A model generated the notes under the pieces. It saw only the letters and a program-made list of their open reading frames with translations. It had not been told where the DNA came from and ran no database searches. Made by a program: the position numbers and the translations under genes. From Cognatundibacterium crateris (lineage in GTDB: Bacteria; Pseudomonadota; Gammaproteobacteria; Burkholderiales; Burkholderiaceae_D), in contig NZ_JAABOS010000003.1 of the NCBI RefSeq assembly GCF_010078235.1, forward strand, positions 186,001-250,000: a stretch of DNA of 64,000 nt, in the 5' to 3' direction. Positions 46,145 through 54,622 of the stretch are shown here, piece by piece. Numbering within the stretch: the stretch's first letter is position 1; the number at the start of each line of letters is the position of its first letter.

Positions 46145-46393
46145 TTAGCGGCCCCAGCGCCAGCGCGGTGGCTCACCTTTCAGCCAGCAAACCGCGATCA
46201 GAACCAGGCTGGCTGCGCAAATACCAATCAGCGAAACCTGGTTGCCGTAAACCGGTTGTACCAGACCGGTCATGAGCAGTATCGCGAGCAGGTAGACCGC
46301 CAGTACCACCCATCCATGCCAGCTGTTGGGGATACCCCAGCTCCAGCCGCAGGTCTTAGCCGGAAACCAGTAGTTGTTGTCTTTTGTTTTCAT
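46145..46393 (-). CDS. Small conserved membrane protein
   Basis: This 82-residue protein starts MKTKDNNYWFPAKTCGWSWG and ends GEPPRWRWGR, with two membrane segments (GWVVLAVYLLAILLMTGLV and VSLIGICAASLVLIAVCWL). The aromatic YWFPAK...GWGW start and PPRWRWG end are typical of a conserved proteobacterial small protein whose function is not known to me. GGGGTGAGG sits just ahead of the ATG. Confidence 0.7.
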   Translation of the reverse strand: MKTKDNNYWFPAKTCGWSWGIPNSWHGWVVLAVYLLAILLMTGLVQPVYGNQVSLIGICAASLVLIAVCWLKGEPPRWRWGR

Positions 46394-46436
46394 CGCCTCA
46401 CCCCGAATGCCTATTTAAAGTGGATAGGATAGCAAT

Positions 46437-46568
46437 TCAGCATAGTACAAAGCGGTTAGCCAGTTCGAAAACAAAGGAGGGTTGCCAGTAGCCAAGCAGG
46501 CATAGCCCCAGTACCAGCGCTAGTAGCAGGAGCAACAGCAGGCGGCGGATGGTAGACCACTCAGGCAT
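46437..46568 (-). CDS. Possible 43-residue single-pass membrane miniprotein
   Basis: The ATG at 46568 overlaps the last 8 bp of the MFS gene, so translation could be coupled. The product starts MPEWSTIRRLLLLLLLALVL, carries one very hydrophobic helix and ends FVFELANRFVLC. Too small for firm support; a longer start would run backwards inside the MFS gene. It may be a transporter-associated small protein. Confidence 0.4.
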   Translation of the reverse strand: MPEWSTIRRLLLLLLLALVLGLCLLGYWQPSFVFELANRFVLC

Positions 46569-47775
46569 GGGCCAGGCTTTCGCGCTTAAGTGCAGTTTCA
46601 TTGATAGGCAGGTTGACCAGCGCAGCAAAGATGCCCAGCATCAGCGCGATCCCCCAGACGATGTTGTAATTGCCGTTCAGTGTGTACAGATAGCCACCCA
46701 GCCAGACGCCCAGGAAGCTGCCGACCTGATGCGAAAAAAAGACAAAGCCTGACAACATCGATAAATACCTGACGCCGAAAATACTCGCGACCACGCCATT
46801 GGTTAGTGGCACGGTAGATAGCCACAAGAAACCCATGGCGGCGGCAAAAATATACACAGAATAGGCTGACAGCGGTGCCAGTAAAAACAAGGCAATCACG
46901 ATGCTGCGGCTCAGATAAATCGAGGACAGCAGATAGCGCTTAGGGAATAAGCCACCCAGTTTGCCCGCATAGTAAGAGCCGAAAATATTAAATAAGCCGA
47001 TCAGCGCCAGTGCCGATACCGCCACATTCGGGTCCATGATGCCACGGTCTTTCAGATAGGCTGGCATATGCACACCGATAAAGACGACCTGAAAACCACA
47101 CACAAAATAGCCTGCTACCAGCAACTGGAAAGGCCGGTAATACAGCGCTTCGCGTATCGCTTGCCGTATGCTTTGTTGCGGGCCTTCGTTGGCTACCGGC
47201 GCCGGATCGCGTAATTGCCAGGCCATAGGAATCATCAGCAACAGCAAGACGGCAGACAGGATAAAGAAGGCACTTTGCCAGCTGGTGTGGTGGATCAGCT
47301 GCTGTTCGACTGGCATCATGGCAAACTGACCGAAGGAGCTGGCGGCGGAAGAAATACCAAAGGCCCAGGAACGTTTTTCCAGTGGTGCGGTACGTCCTAT
47401 GATGCCGCTGACCGCACCAAATGCGGTACAGGCCAGCGCTAAGCCAAGCAAGACGCCGGAGCCTGCAATAAACAGCCATGCCTGATCAATGGTCGCCATC
47501 CAGAGCAGTCCGGCCGCATAACAGAGTGCGCCAAATATCACGACCCGGTGTGTGCCAAACTTGTCAATCGCGATGCCTGCCAGTGGCCCAAACGCGCCCC
47601 ACAGCAGATTTTGTACCGCCAGTGCCATGGAATAGGTCTCACGGGTCCAGCCATGCGCCTGCGAAATCGGTTGCAGCCAAAAGCCAAAGCCATGGCGGAT
47701 ACCCATCGCCAGGGTCAGTACGACGCCGGAAGCGATCAGGATAGTTTTTAGATCGGGAGCTGGTTGCTGCGACAT
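46561..47775 (-). CDS. Major facilitator superfamily transporter
   Basis: This 404-residue protein has twelve predicted membrane helices. It starts MSQQPAPDLKTILIASGVVL and includes an early conserved block (GFGFWLQPISQAHGWTRETY, GPLAGIAIDKFGTHRVVIFG with the loop 2-3 MFS motif D.fG.rrv) and a second repeat (GSYYAGKLGGLFPKRYLL). It resembles the MFS subgroup related to monocarboxylate/OFA-like carriers, judged by the GFGFWLQP...GWTR start. The substrate is unknown. Confidence 0.85.
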   Translation of the reverse strand: MSQQPAPDLKTILIASGVVLTLAMGIRHGFGFWLQPISQAHGWTRETYSMALAVQNLLWGAFGPLAGIAIDKFGTHRVVIFGALCYAAGLLWMATIDQAWLFIAGSGVLLGLALACTAFGAVSGIIGRTAPLEKRSWAFGISSAASSFGQFAMMPVEQQLIHHTSWQSAFFILSAVLLLLMIPMAWQLRDPAPVANEGPQQSIRQAIREALYYRPFQLLVAGYFVCGFQVVFIGVHMPAYLKDRGIMDPNVAVSALALIGLFNIFGSYYAGKLGGLFPKRYLLSSIYLSRSIVIALFLLAPLSAYSVYIFAAAMGFLWLSTVPLTNGVVASIFGVRYLSMLSGFVFFSHQVGSFLGVWLGGYLYTLNGNYNIVWGIALMLGIFAALVNLPINETALKRESLAHA

Positions 47776-47849
47776 ATGCTGCTTTCTGAAAATGCGCTAA
47801 GAAAGTCCGGAGTCTAACGTAAAGTCAGTTGGCCTGTGGACTGGCAAAA

Positions 47850-49739
47850 TCACCGTGACGGAGCTGGCGTCGGTGCCTGCAAAGGCAGTAGCAGGCAGAA
47901 ACGGGTGCCACTGCCGGGTGTACTGCTGACTTCTAAGCTGCCCCCCATGATGGTGGTCATCAGATTGTGAACGATACTGAGCCCCAGCCCGCTGCCACCC
48001 TGACCAAGCCTGGTCGTGAAAAAAGGATCAAAGATGCGGCGCAGATCTGCGGCTGGAATACCCGCACCATCGTCGGTGAACAGCAGTTCAACCTGACTGA
48101 CACTGAGCGTTCTGGCGCGGATAGTCATTTGTCCGGCACTGCGCCCGCTAAAGCCATGCAACATCGCATTATTGATCAGATTGGTCAGTATCTGACCCAA
48201 AGGACCGGGATAGCTGTCCAGCACGATGTCTTTGGGTATTTCCAGCGTCAGATGATGTCCCTGTTTGAGTATCGAATTTTGCAGAGTACGGGCGACTTCC
48301 TGTGCGGTTTGCGCCAGATGAAATTGCCGCCTTTGCTGACTGGTCTGATCGGCGCTGACTTGTTTGAAGCTGCTGACCAGCTCACTCGCATTGTGCAGAT
48401 TGCGCATCAATAATTCGCAGGCCTCGGTTAGTCCTTGCGTGAAATGCTGCAGATCTGAACGCTTCAAATGGCTGGACTCCAGCTGCACCTGAAAACGCTG
48501 GGTTTCTTCCTGCAAAGTACTGGCTGTCAGCATGCTGTTGCCGATAGGCGTATTGAGTTCATGGGCGACCCCGGCCACCAGTGAGCCCAGAGCCGCCAGC
48601 TTATCCTGAGACACCAGGATTTTCTGAGCCTGCGCCAGTTGCTGGTAGGTGTCGGCATTGTCGATAGCAATCGCGGTATAAGCGCTCAGGGTTTTTGCCA
48701 TATCCAGATGGATGGTCTGAAATGCATTGGTCTCGGTACTCTGTATCGCAATGACACCGCTGATTTTTCCCTTTAAAATCAGCGGCACATAGATATGAGA
48801 GGCTGGCACAAACAGAGGCTGGCCCTCAGCGTAAGACTTTTGGTCGGTCAGACGTTTCAAGCCCGCTGCGCCTATGTAGGCTGGATACTCTTTAAAAATA
48901 TCATTGATGAAAATTTCTTTGCGTTCCCGCACACAGTAAGACGCCAGCAAATCACGGTCATTCACATCGCGGAAGTAAGGCAGCATGGGTTCGCCGCGCA
49001 ATATATTGCCGGGAAACTCGATGAGTTGTTTGTCAGCATGGTAAATGCCGATCGCAAATACTTCAGCGCCGATCAGAGTATGCAGATGTTGGTAGACCAC
49101 GCTCATTATGGTGTTGTGATCGAGACTGGAAGTAATCTCTCGTCCGATTTCACTGAGCTTTTGCACCATTTGCTGGGCCTGGCGCAGCTCATCCGTTTGC
49201 AAGCGTAATTCATAGGTGCGGTGCATCACATGCTGATTCAATTCCCGCTGCAGTTTTTGATAATCATCTTCGACGATTTTCTGTTGCATCAGACCGCACA
49301 GTTGACTTGCCAGCTGCTGTTCAGCACTGTCCCAGGCAGGGTTCGCCGCACGCGCAAACAAGCCGGCACCTATGCGTTTTCCATGCGCAGTCAGTGGCAC
49401 AACCAGCAGCAGGGGAGAAGCTAAGTCCGCGCAAATCGCGTTCCATTCCGTTGCAAGATGCGCGTTGTCTGCCAGTTCTAACTGCAGCGTGCCGTTTGCT
49501 TCTGACAGCAGATGAAAGAGTTCAGGAAAGCCAGCTGCCTCGATAACGGGGCATAGTTCTGCCGCAGCATTTTGCTGAGCGCGGCATATAAAATGGCCAC
49601 TCGCATTGTCCTTGATCCAGTATGCGCAATATCCGGTCGCAAGTAAGTCTGCTGCTGCGGTCACCAGATGCTGCATGACGACTGGCAGCTCTGCTTCGCT
49701 CTGCATGATCTGTTCAAGATTTTGCGTGAGACGCCTCAT
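47850..49739 (-). CDS. GAF-domain sensor histidine kinase
   Basis: The start at 49739 gives 629 residues (MRRLTQNLEQIMQSEAELPV). Two GAF-type sensor regions (~15-165 and ~210-375, the latter VYQHLHTLIGAEVFAIGIYH and AYTAIAIDNADTYQQLAQAQ) are joined by a coiled coil (YQKLQRELNQHVMHRTYELR). HisKA carries GVAHELNTPIGNSMLTASTL and HATPase_c carries LINNAMLHGFSGRSAG, DDGAGIPAADLRRIFDPFFT and GGSGLGLSIVHNLMT. It is cytosolic with no receiver or adjacent response regulator. Its job is probably diffusible-ligand or redox sensing (inference). Confidence 0.92.
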   Translation of the reverse strand: MRRLTQNLEQIMQSEAELPVVMQHLVTAAADLLATGYCAYWIKDNASGHFICRAQQNAAAELCPVIEAAGFPELFHLLSEANGTLQLELADNAHLATEWNAICADLASPLLLVVPLTAHGKRIGAGLFARAANPAWDSAEQQLASQLCGLMQQKIVEDDYQKLQRELNQHVMHRTYELRLQTDELRQAQQMVQKLSEIGREITSSLDHNTIMSVVYQHLHTLIGAEVFAIGIYHADKQLIEFPGNILRGEPMLPYFRDVNDRDLLASYCVRERKEIFINDIFKEYPAYIGAAGLKRLTDQKSYAEGQPLFVPASHIYVPLILKGKISGVIAIQSTETNAFQTIHLDMAKTLSAYTAIAIDNADTYQQLAQAQKILVSQDKLAALGSLVAGVAHELNTPIGNSMLTASTLQEETQRFQVQLESSHLKRSDLQHFTQGLTEACELLMRNLHNASELVSSFKQVSADQTSQQRRQFHLAQTAQEVARTLQNSILKQGHHLTLEIPKDIVLDSYPGPLGQILTNLINNAMLHGFSGRSAGQMTIRARTLSVSQVELLFTDDGAGIPAADLRRIFDPFFTTRLGQGGSGLGLSIVHNLMTTIMGGSLEVSSTPGSGTRFCLLLPLQAPTPAPSR

Positions 49740-50035
49740 CCTGTTAACCCATTCGTATTTACTTGTCCGAAAATGGCGAGTACAAAGCTGCCATGACGCG
49801 TATAAATGCATAGTAGGAGCTCAGCAGCGTTGCCCGAAGATGATGAACCTTATCGCGGTTACTGAGCAATGTTGAATATTCATATTAGTGCAGAAAGCGC
49901 AATTTGTCGCGTTCGACGCAGATATCTGCATAACATCCTTGAACAGGACTGACACTGATCAGCGAGTCAGCGCCGCCAGTATGGTTAGCATTTGCTGCTG
50001 CCATTCTGCGTCTTTAATCCACAGACAAGAAAACG

Positions 50036-51532
50036 ATGAGCACTGTACAACATGAATCCACTGGCCTGAGCAGCATTGATACCCGGCAGTGCTACCAGGC
50101 GGTATTGGCAAAGGACAGCCGCTTTGATGGCGTGTTTTTTACCGGTGTCACCAGTACCGGGATTTACTGTCGTCCCATCTGCAGTGTGAAACCACCCAAG
50201 GCCAGCTCCTGCCAGTTTTATCATAGCGCCGCCGCAGCCGAGGCAGCTGGTTTCCGGCCTTGCCTGCGCTGTCGGCCTGAACTGGCACCGTATGCGATAC
50301 AGCAGAATCTGGCGTATGCGATCTGGCAAAAAATCGCCGATGGTGCGCTCAATGAGCAGACGCTGGACGCATTTGCGGCAGAGGTGGGTTTGTCCTCGCG
50401 TCAGATACGCCGTTTGTTATTACAGCAGTTTGGTGTGACTCCGGTCGAGCTGGCCCAGACCCAGCGTCTGCTGTTCGCCAAAAAACTGCTGCAGGAGACC
50501 CTGCTGCCTATGGCAGAAATCGCCTATGCGGCTGGCTTTGGCAGTGTCAGACGTTTCAATGCCTTATTCTCGGAACGCTATCAGCTCGCACCCGGCGCGA
50601 TCCGGCGCAGCCATTTACCGCCACAGGCTGCCATTACGCTCAGGCTGGCTTACCGTCCACCCTATGCCTGGCCGGCCATGATGAGTTATCTGGCTGGCCG
50701 CGCCATGCCCGGGCTGGAAGCGGTGCAGACTGTAGGTGATCAGCAAGTCTATGTGCGCAGCGTCAGGCTGGATGGCCATAGCGGCTGGCTGAAAGTCAGC
50801 TGCCAGCCACACAAAGCGCAACTGCAGCTGGAAATTGCACCGGCGCTGAGCCCGGTATTACTGACGCTGATCAGCCGTGTACGCGAGCAATTTGATCTCG
50901 ATGCGAGTCCACTCAGCATACAGGGCCATCTAGAGTCTGACCTTGCGCTGCAGCCGGCATTGCAGGCCTTTCCCGGCTTAAGGGTGCCGGGTTGTTTTGA
51001 TACGTTTGAACTGGCCCTAAGGGCCGTATTGGGGCAACAAGTCAGCGTGGCCGGTGCCACCACCATTTCCGGTCGGTTGGTACGCGCTTTGGGAGAACCG
51101 GCAGACACGCCATTCAGCGCAGTGACGCATCATTTCCCTACACCGCAGCGCGTGCTGCAAGCCAGTGTCTCTGAGCTGGCCAGCCTCGGCATGCCAGCGA
51201 AACGCGCCGCGACTTTGCAGGAAATCGCTGGCTTTGCGCTGGCGCATGGGCTGCATAGAAAACCAGCAGACAGCCTGGCTGGATTCGTCACTGCGATTAC
51301 GGCTTTACCCGGCATCGGTGCCTGGACCGCGCACTATATCGCGATGCGCGCCATGCGTTTTCCGGATGCGTTTCCGGCTGGGGATCTGGGCTTGCAAAAA
51401 GCCGCCGCCCGTCTGGCTGGTCAGCCGGATGGGCGTTATACCGAAGCGCAATTGCAGCAGCAAGCCGCAGCCTGGTCACCCTGGCGTGCTTATGGTGCGC
51501 TGTTACTGTGGCATTCCTTGTCGCTGACTTAG
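50036..51532 (+). CDS. Ada/AraC/AlkA fusion: alkylation-damage regulator and 3-methyladenine DNA glycosylase II
   Basis: This 498-residue fusion has three parts. Residues ~15-90 form the Ada N-terminal zinc domain with cysteines in GVTSTGIYCRPIC and FRPCLRCRPELAPY. An AraC helix-turn-helix follows (~95-190, GLSSRQIRRLLLQQFGVTPV and MAEIAYAAGFGSVRRFNALF). The last part is an AlkA N-domain with HhH-GPD glycosylase, LRAVLGQQVSVAGATTISGR and the hairpin ALPGIGAWTAHYIAMRAMRF ending in catalytic Asp DAFPAGDLGLQKA. It probably senses alkyl-phosphotriesters, activates repair genes and excises alkylated bases. The TAG stop is at the edge of the MITE-like element; ogt lies beyond it. Confidence 0.93.
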   Translation: MSTVQHESTGLSSIDTRQCYQAVLAKDSRFDGVFFTGVTSTGIYCRPICSVKPPKASSCQFYHSAAAAEAAGFRPCLRCRPELAPYAIQQNLAYAIWQKIADGALNEQTLDAFAAEVGLSSRQIRRLLLQQFGVTPVELAQTQRLLFAKKLLQETLLPMAEIAYAAGFGSVRRFNALFSERYQLAPGAIRRSHLPPQAAITLRLAYRPPYAWPAMMSYLAGRAMPGLEAVQTVGDQQVYVRSVRLDGHSGWLKVSCQPHKAQLQLEIAPALSPVLLTLISRVREQFDLDASPLSIQGHLESDLALQPALQAFPGLRVPGCFDTFELALRAVLGQQVSVAGATTISGRLVRALGEPADTPFSAVTHHFPTPQRVLQASVSELASLGMPAKRAATLQEIAGFALAHGLHRKPADSLAGFVTAITALPGIGAWTAHYIAMRAMRFPDAFPAGDLGLQKAAARLAGQPDGRYTEAQLQQQAAAWSPWRAYGALLLWHSLSLT

Positions 51533-51807
51533 GGCCTGTTAACATTTAAATTACGTGTGCGAAAGGGATAAAACTTTGCAGGGCTAGGCGCAGCCCGCGC
51601 AGCCCGCGCAGCAGTGTGATCACTGTCAGCGGGATGCAACAACGCCATGCGGCTGTTTTAACCCTTTCCCTCCGGGTTCAGGCCAAAACGCGCGCTGGAC
51701 TGCGTTGCGTGCCTTGTCAGGGGCACCAGCCCTAACTGCGACACACGCCTTGCCAGCCCACGTTTTGGCTTGAACGCATCTCGCAATTTAAATGTTAACA
51801 GGCCCTA
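51530..51807. mobile_element. MITE-like element of 274 bp, 23-bp perfect terminal inverted repeats including TA target duplication
   Basis: TAGGGCCTGTTAACATTTAAATT at 51530-51552 (split here for length as TAGGGCCTGTTAACA plus TTTAAATT) is exactly the inverse of 51785-51807. The outermost TA on each side is a probable target duplication, giving an element of 51532-51805. It has no coding ORF. Inside are a 9-bp tandem repeat (GCGCAGCCC, ~51587-51612), a sub-terminal imperfect repeat pairing GAAAGGGATAAAA with TTTTAACCCTTTCCC, and an inner inverted repeat pairing TTCAGGCCAAAACG (51677-51690) with CGTTTTGGCTTGAA (51761-51774). It looks non-autonomous, moved by an IS630- or IS5/IS427-like transposase (inference from the TA). 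Confidence 0.8.
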
Positions 51808-51849
51808 GCATTTACCCCTTTTTTTCAATACAAAACGGAGTCACAGCGC

Positions 51850-52365
51850 ATGCACTATTTATACACAGACAGCCCAACCGGCACGCTGTTACTGGCGGCC
51901 AGCGCACAAGGCCTGAGTGGCGTGTATTTTCCTGAGCACCGGCATTTCAAAGGCATTGCCGGATGGCAGCCTATGCCTGAGCATCCGCTATTGCTGGCAG
52001 CGGCAGAGCAGCTCGCTGCGTATTTTGCAGGCCAGCGTCAGCATTTCGATCTGCCGCTGGATCTGAGCGCAGGTACCGTATTTCAGCAGGCAGTCTGGCG
52101 TCAGTTAGCCCGGATTCCGTTTGGTCAGACCCTGAGTTATGGCCAGCTGGCGCAGCATTTGGGCAATCCTGCTGCAGTACGCGCGGTCGGCGCGGCGAAT
52201 GGCAAAAATCCCTTGTCCATCATCCTGCCCTGCCATCGCGTGATCGCTGCCAATGGCGCGCTTACCGGGTATGCCGGTGGCTTAAAAAATAAGCAGTATT
52301 TGCTGAATTTTGAGGCAAATATGCGACAGCTTAAACCCGGTATTTTTAGTGGTTTTCAAGCCTGA
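51850..52365 (+). CDS. ogt: Methylated-DNA--[protein]-cysteine S-methyltransferase
   Basis: This suicide enzyme removes O6-alkyl groups from guanine (and O4-alkyl thymine) onto its own cysteine. The 171-residue protein has QQAVWRQLARIPFGQTLSYG, NPAAVRAVGAANGKNPLSII with the catalytic LPCHRVIAANGALTGYAGGL. It lacks an Ada-type N-terminal regulatory domain, so Ogt rather than Ada is assigned. The ATG lacks a strong Shine-Dalgarno. The gene probably formed an operon with the Ada/AlkA fusion before the MITE entered; it may now use its own promoter. Confidence 0.94.
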   Translation: MHYLYTDSPTGTLLLAASAQGLSGVYFPEHRHFKGIAGWQPMPEHPLLLAAAEQLAAYFAGQRQHFDLPLDLSAGTVFQQAVWRQLARIPFGQTLSYGQLAQHLGNPAAVRAVGAANGKNPLSIILPCHRVIAANGALTGYAGGLKNKQYLLNFEANMRQLKPGIFSGFQA

Positions 52366-52454
52366 AATGGCTGGAAACCCGCATGAACATTAGGTGTTGC
52401 TACTATGGAAAATAATATCATTTAACTCATTTTGGTGCGATGCACAAAAAATGC

Positions 52455-52482
52455 TTGACCTGTGAAATAGCAGGTGTAGAAT
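52455..52482 (+). promoter_or_regulatory. Promoter of the phasin gene
   Basis: TTGACC, 16 nt, TAGAAT lies 80 bp upstream of the phasin ATG. Repeats of TGC/GCAC around it (GGTGCGATGCAC upstream, TTGCGGTGCACC downstream) could be binding sites for the PhaR-type repressor usual for phasins, which is inference. Confidence 0.6.
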
Positions 52483-52561
52483 TCAGGTTGTTGCGGTGCA
52501 CCATTCAATTTGATTTCATGGACGGCGCTGCCAATTTTGATATCCTTTCCTGGAGAAAACC

Positions 52562-53122
52562 ATGACAACTACACCTGAACAATTTATCGCTGCAACTAAA
52601 GCCAACCTCGAAGCGCAATTCGCTTCTTTGACTGCATTGAACAAAAAAGCATTCGAAGGTCTGGAGCAATTAGTCGCATTGAACGTCAATGCAGCTAAAG
52701 CCAGCCTGGAAGAAGGCACAGCGACAGCAAAACAACTGATCTCTGCTAAAGACCCACAAGAATTTTTCACACTGAGCAGCGCGCAAGTACAGCCATCCGC
52801 AGAAAAAGCACTGGCTTACGGTCGTCATCTGGCCAGCATCACTACAGCAACTCAGCAAGAGTTCACTAAGGCAGTTGAAGCGCACATCGCTGAAACTAAC
52901 ACCAAAGTGATCACACTGATCGATGAAGTGACTAAGAATGCACCAGCTGGCTCCGAGCAAGCTGTGACAGCCCTGAAATCTGTGGTCGGTAACATCAATG
53001 CAGGCTACGAGCAGTTGACTAAAACAACGAAGCAAGCTGTACAGACTTTGGAAGAAAATCTGAACAAAGCAACGCAGCAATTCACACAAGCTGCAGAAAA
53101 AGCAACTGCTAAGAAGAAGTAA
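52562..53122 (+). CDS. phaP: Phasin (PHA granule-associated protein)
   Basis: This 186-residue, Ala/Lys/Glu-rich, fully helical protein coats polyhydroxyalkanoate granules and keeps them small. Phasin_2 signatures: TPEQFIAATKANLEAQFASL, AFEGLEQLVALNVNAAKASL, AKDPQEFFTLSSAQVQPSAE and ATQQEFTKAVEAHIAETNTK; the C-terminus is Lys/Ala rich. GGAG lies 7 nt before the ATG. The terminator at 53145 closes it as a single gene. The thiolase of the next transcript provides acetoacetyl-CoA for the same polymer, although PHA synthase is not in this window. Confidence 0.95.
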   Translation: MTTTPEQFIAATKANLEAQFASLTALNKKAFEGLEQLVALNVNAAKASLEEGTATAKQLISAKDPQEFFTLSSAQVQPSAEKALAYGRHLASITTATQQEFTKAVEAHIAETNTKVITLIDEVTKNAPAGSEQAVTALKSVVGNINAGYEQLTKTTKQAVQTLEENLNKATQQFTQAAEKATAKKK

Positions 53123-53144
53123 TTATTCTTTGCTGGTTTGTTTC

Positions 53145-53177
53145 AAAAAGCTCCCGTCTCCCCCGGGAGCTTTTTTT
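53145..53177 (+). terminator. Rho-independent terminator of phaP
   Basis: AAAAAGCTCCCG pairs with CGGGAGCTTTTT across a short pyrimidine-rich loop, followed by a T-run. Confidence 0.92.
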
Positions 53178-53344
53178 ACGCCTGTCGCAAAGTCAGCTTG
53201 CAGTGACAAATTCGCGCTGATGGGTGTAAGCTAGCAAATAGTTCTTTTTGCAATGCAAAAAATTTGGGAACTCAGCCCGCAATCTGAGCCTGACCAGGTG
53301 TGACCCTTATATCGTTTCTTTCTTCCCATTGATAGGAGATCTTT

Positions 53345-54523
53345 ATGCAAGACGTCGTTATTGTGGCTGCTGGCCGTACCGCTGTAGGTAAGTTTGGCGG
53401 TACGCTGGCAAAAATTCCTGCTGCCGAACTTGGTGCTATCGTGATCAAAGGCTTGCTGGCGAAAACTGGTCTGAACGGCGCGCTGGTGAATGAAGTCTTG
53501 CTGGGCCAGGTACTGACTGCAGGTGTAGGTCAGAATGCAGCACGTCAGGCCGTGATCAAAGCGGGCTTGCCGGATGCTGTGCCTGCCATGACGATCAATA
53601 AAGTCTGCGGCAGCGGTCTGAAAGCCACTCACCTGGCGGCGCAGGCAATCAAAGCCGGTGATGCCGACATCATCATCGCTGGCGGCCAGGAAAACATGAG
53701 CGCTTCGCCGCATGTGCTGGCTGGTTCGCGCGATGGTTTCCGTATGGGTGATGCCAAACTGGTCGACACCATGATCGTCGATGGTCTGTGGGATGTCTAC
53801 AACCAGTATCACATGGGTGTGACTGCAGAAAACGTGGCGAAGAAATATGAAATCAGCCGTGAAGAACAGGATCAGTTCGCGCTGGCTTCACAAAACAAGG
53901 CTGAAGCCGCACAGAAGGCGGGCAAATTCGTCGACGAAATCATCCCGGTTGAAATCGTGAGCAAAAAAGGCACGGTGGTGTTCGATACCGATGAATTCAT
54001 CAAACACGGCACCACACTGGAATCTTTATCGGCACTGCGTCCGGCTTTCGATAAAAACGGCAGTGTCACAGCCGGTAATGCTTCTGGCTTAAATGACGGT
54101 GCGGCAGCAGTGATCATGATGTCGGCCAGCAAAGCCGCAGAACTGGGCTTGCCGGTACTGGCACGTATCAAAGCCTATTCATCCGCCGGTATTGATCCGA
54201 CCATCATGGGCATGGGCCCGGTACCAGCCGCCAAACTGTGTCTGCAAAAAGCCGGCTGGACGCATGAAGAAGTCGACCTGATGGAAATCAATGAAGCCTT
54301 TGCGGCGCAGGCGATCGGCGTGAACAAGGAAATGGGCTGGGACACCAGCAAGATCAATGTCAACGGCGGCGCAATCGCGATCGGCCATCCTATCGGTGCT
54401 TCCGGTTGCCGTATCCTGGTCAGCCTGATCCACGAAATGATACGCCGTGACGCCAAGAAGGGTCTGGCCAGCCTGTGTATCGGTGGTGGTATGGGTGTGG
54501 CACTGGCGATCGAGCGTGACTGA
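53345..54523 (+). CDS. phaA: Acetyl-CoA C-acetyltransferase (beta-ketothiolase)
   Basis: The enzyme condenses two acetyl-CoA to acetoacetyl-CoA, the first step of polyhydroxybutyrate synthesis, or runs in reverse in ketone/fatty-acid breakdown. The 392-residue tetrameric-type thiolase has active Cys in [20 protein letters not shown], the His in [20 protein letters not shown] and second Cys in [19 protein letters not shown]. Start with AGGAGA 5 nt upstream. Assignment as PhaA over AtoB/FadA is from length and the adjacent phasin gene; PhaB and PhaC are outside the window. Confidence 0.92.
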   Translation: MQDVVIVAAGRTAVGKFGGTLAKIPAAELGAIVIKGLLAKTGLNGALVNEVLLGQVLTAGVGQNAARQAVIKAGLPDAVPAMTINKVCGSGLKATHLAAQAIKAGDADIIIAGGQENMSASPHVLAGSRDGFRMGDAKLVDTMIVDGLWDVYNQYHMGVTAENVAKKYEISREEQDQFALASQNKAEAAQKAGKFVDEIIPVEIVSKKGTVVFDTDEFIKHGTTLESLSALRPAFDKNGSVTAGNASGLNDGAAAVIMMSASKAAELGLPVLARIKAYSSAGIDPTIMGMGPVPAAKLCLQKAGWTHEEVDLMEINEAFAAQAIGVNKEMGWDTSKINVNGGAIAIGHPIGASGCRILVSLIHEMIRRDAKKGLASLCIGGGMGVALAIERD

Positions 54524-54550
54524 TACGCTGTCATCTGTCTGTACATAAAA

Positions 54551-54580
54551 AAACCGCTGTATGTTACAGCGGTTTTTTTT
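54551..54580. terminator. Bidirectional Rho-independent terminator
   Basis: AAACCGCTGTA pairs with TACAGCGGTTT across a TGT loop, with A-run before and T8 after. It serves the thiolase gene and the convergent peptide transporter gene. Confidence 0.92.
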
Positions 54581-54622
54581 ATCACAAGGGCTGATGGCCA
54601 GCCTGGCCGGTCAGCCTGTGTA

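Noticed and set aside
51532-51805. Small coding gene or sRNA between the Ada/AlkA gene and ogt
   Set aside because: The perfect terminal inverted repeats with TA flanks, nested inverted repeats and no open frame of coding type identify it as a non-coding mobile element instead.
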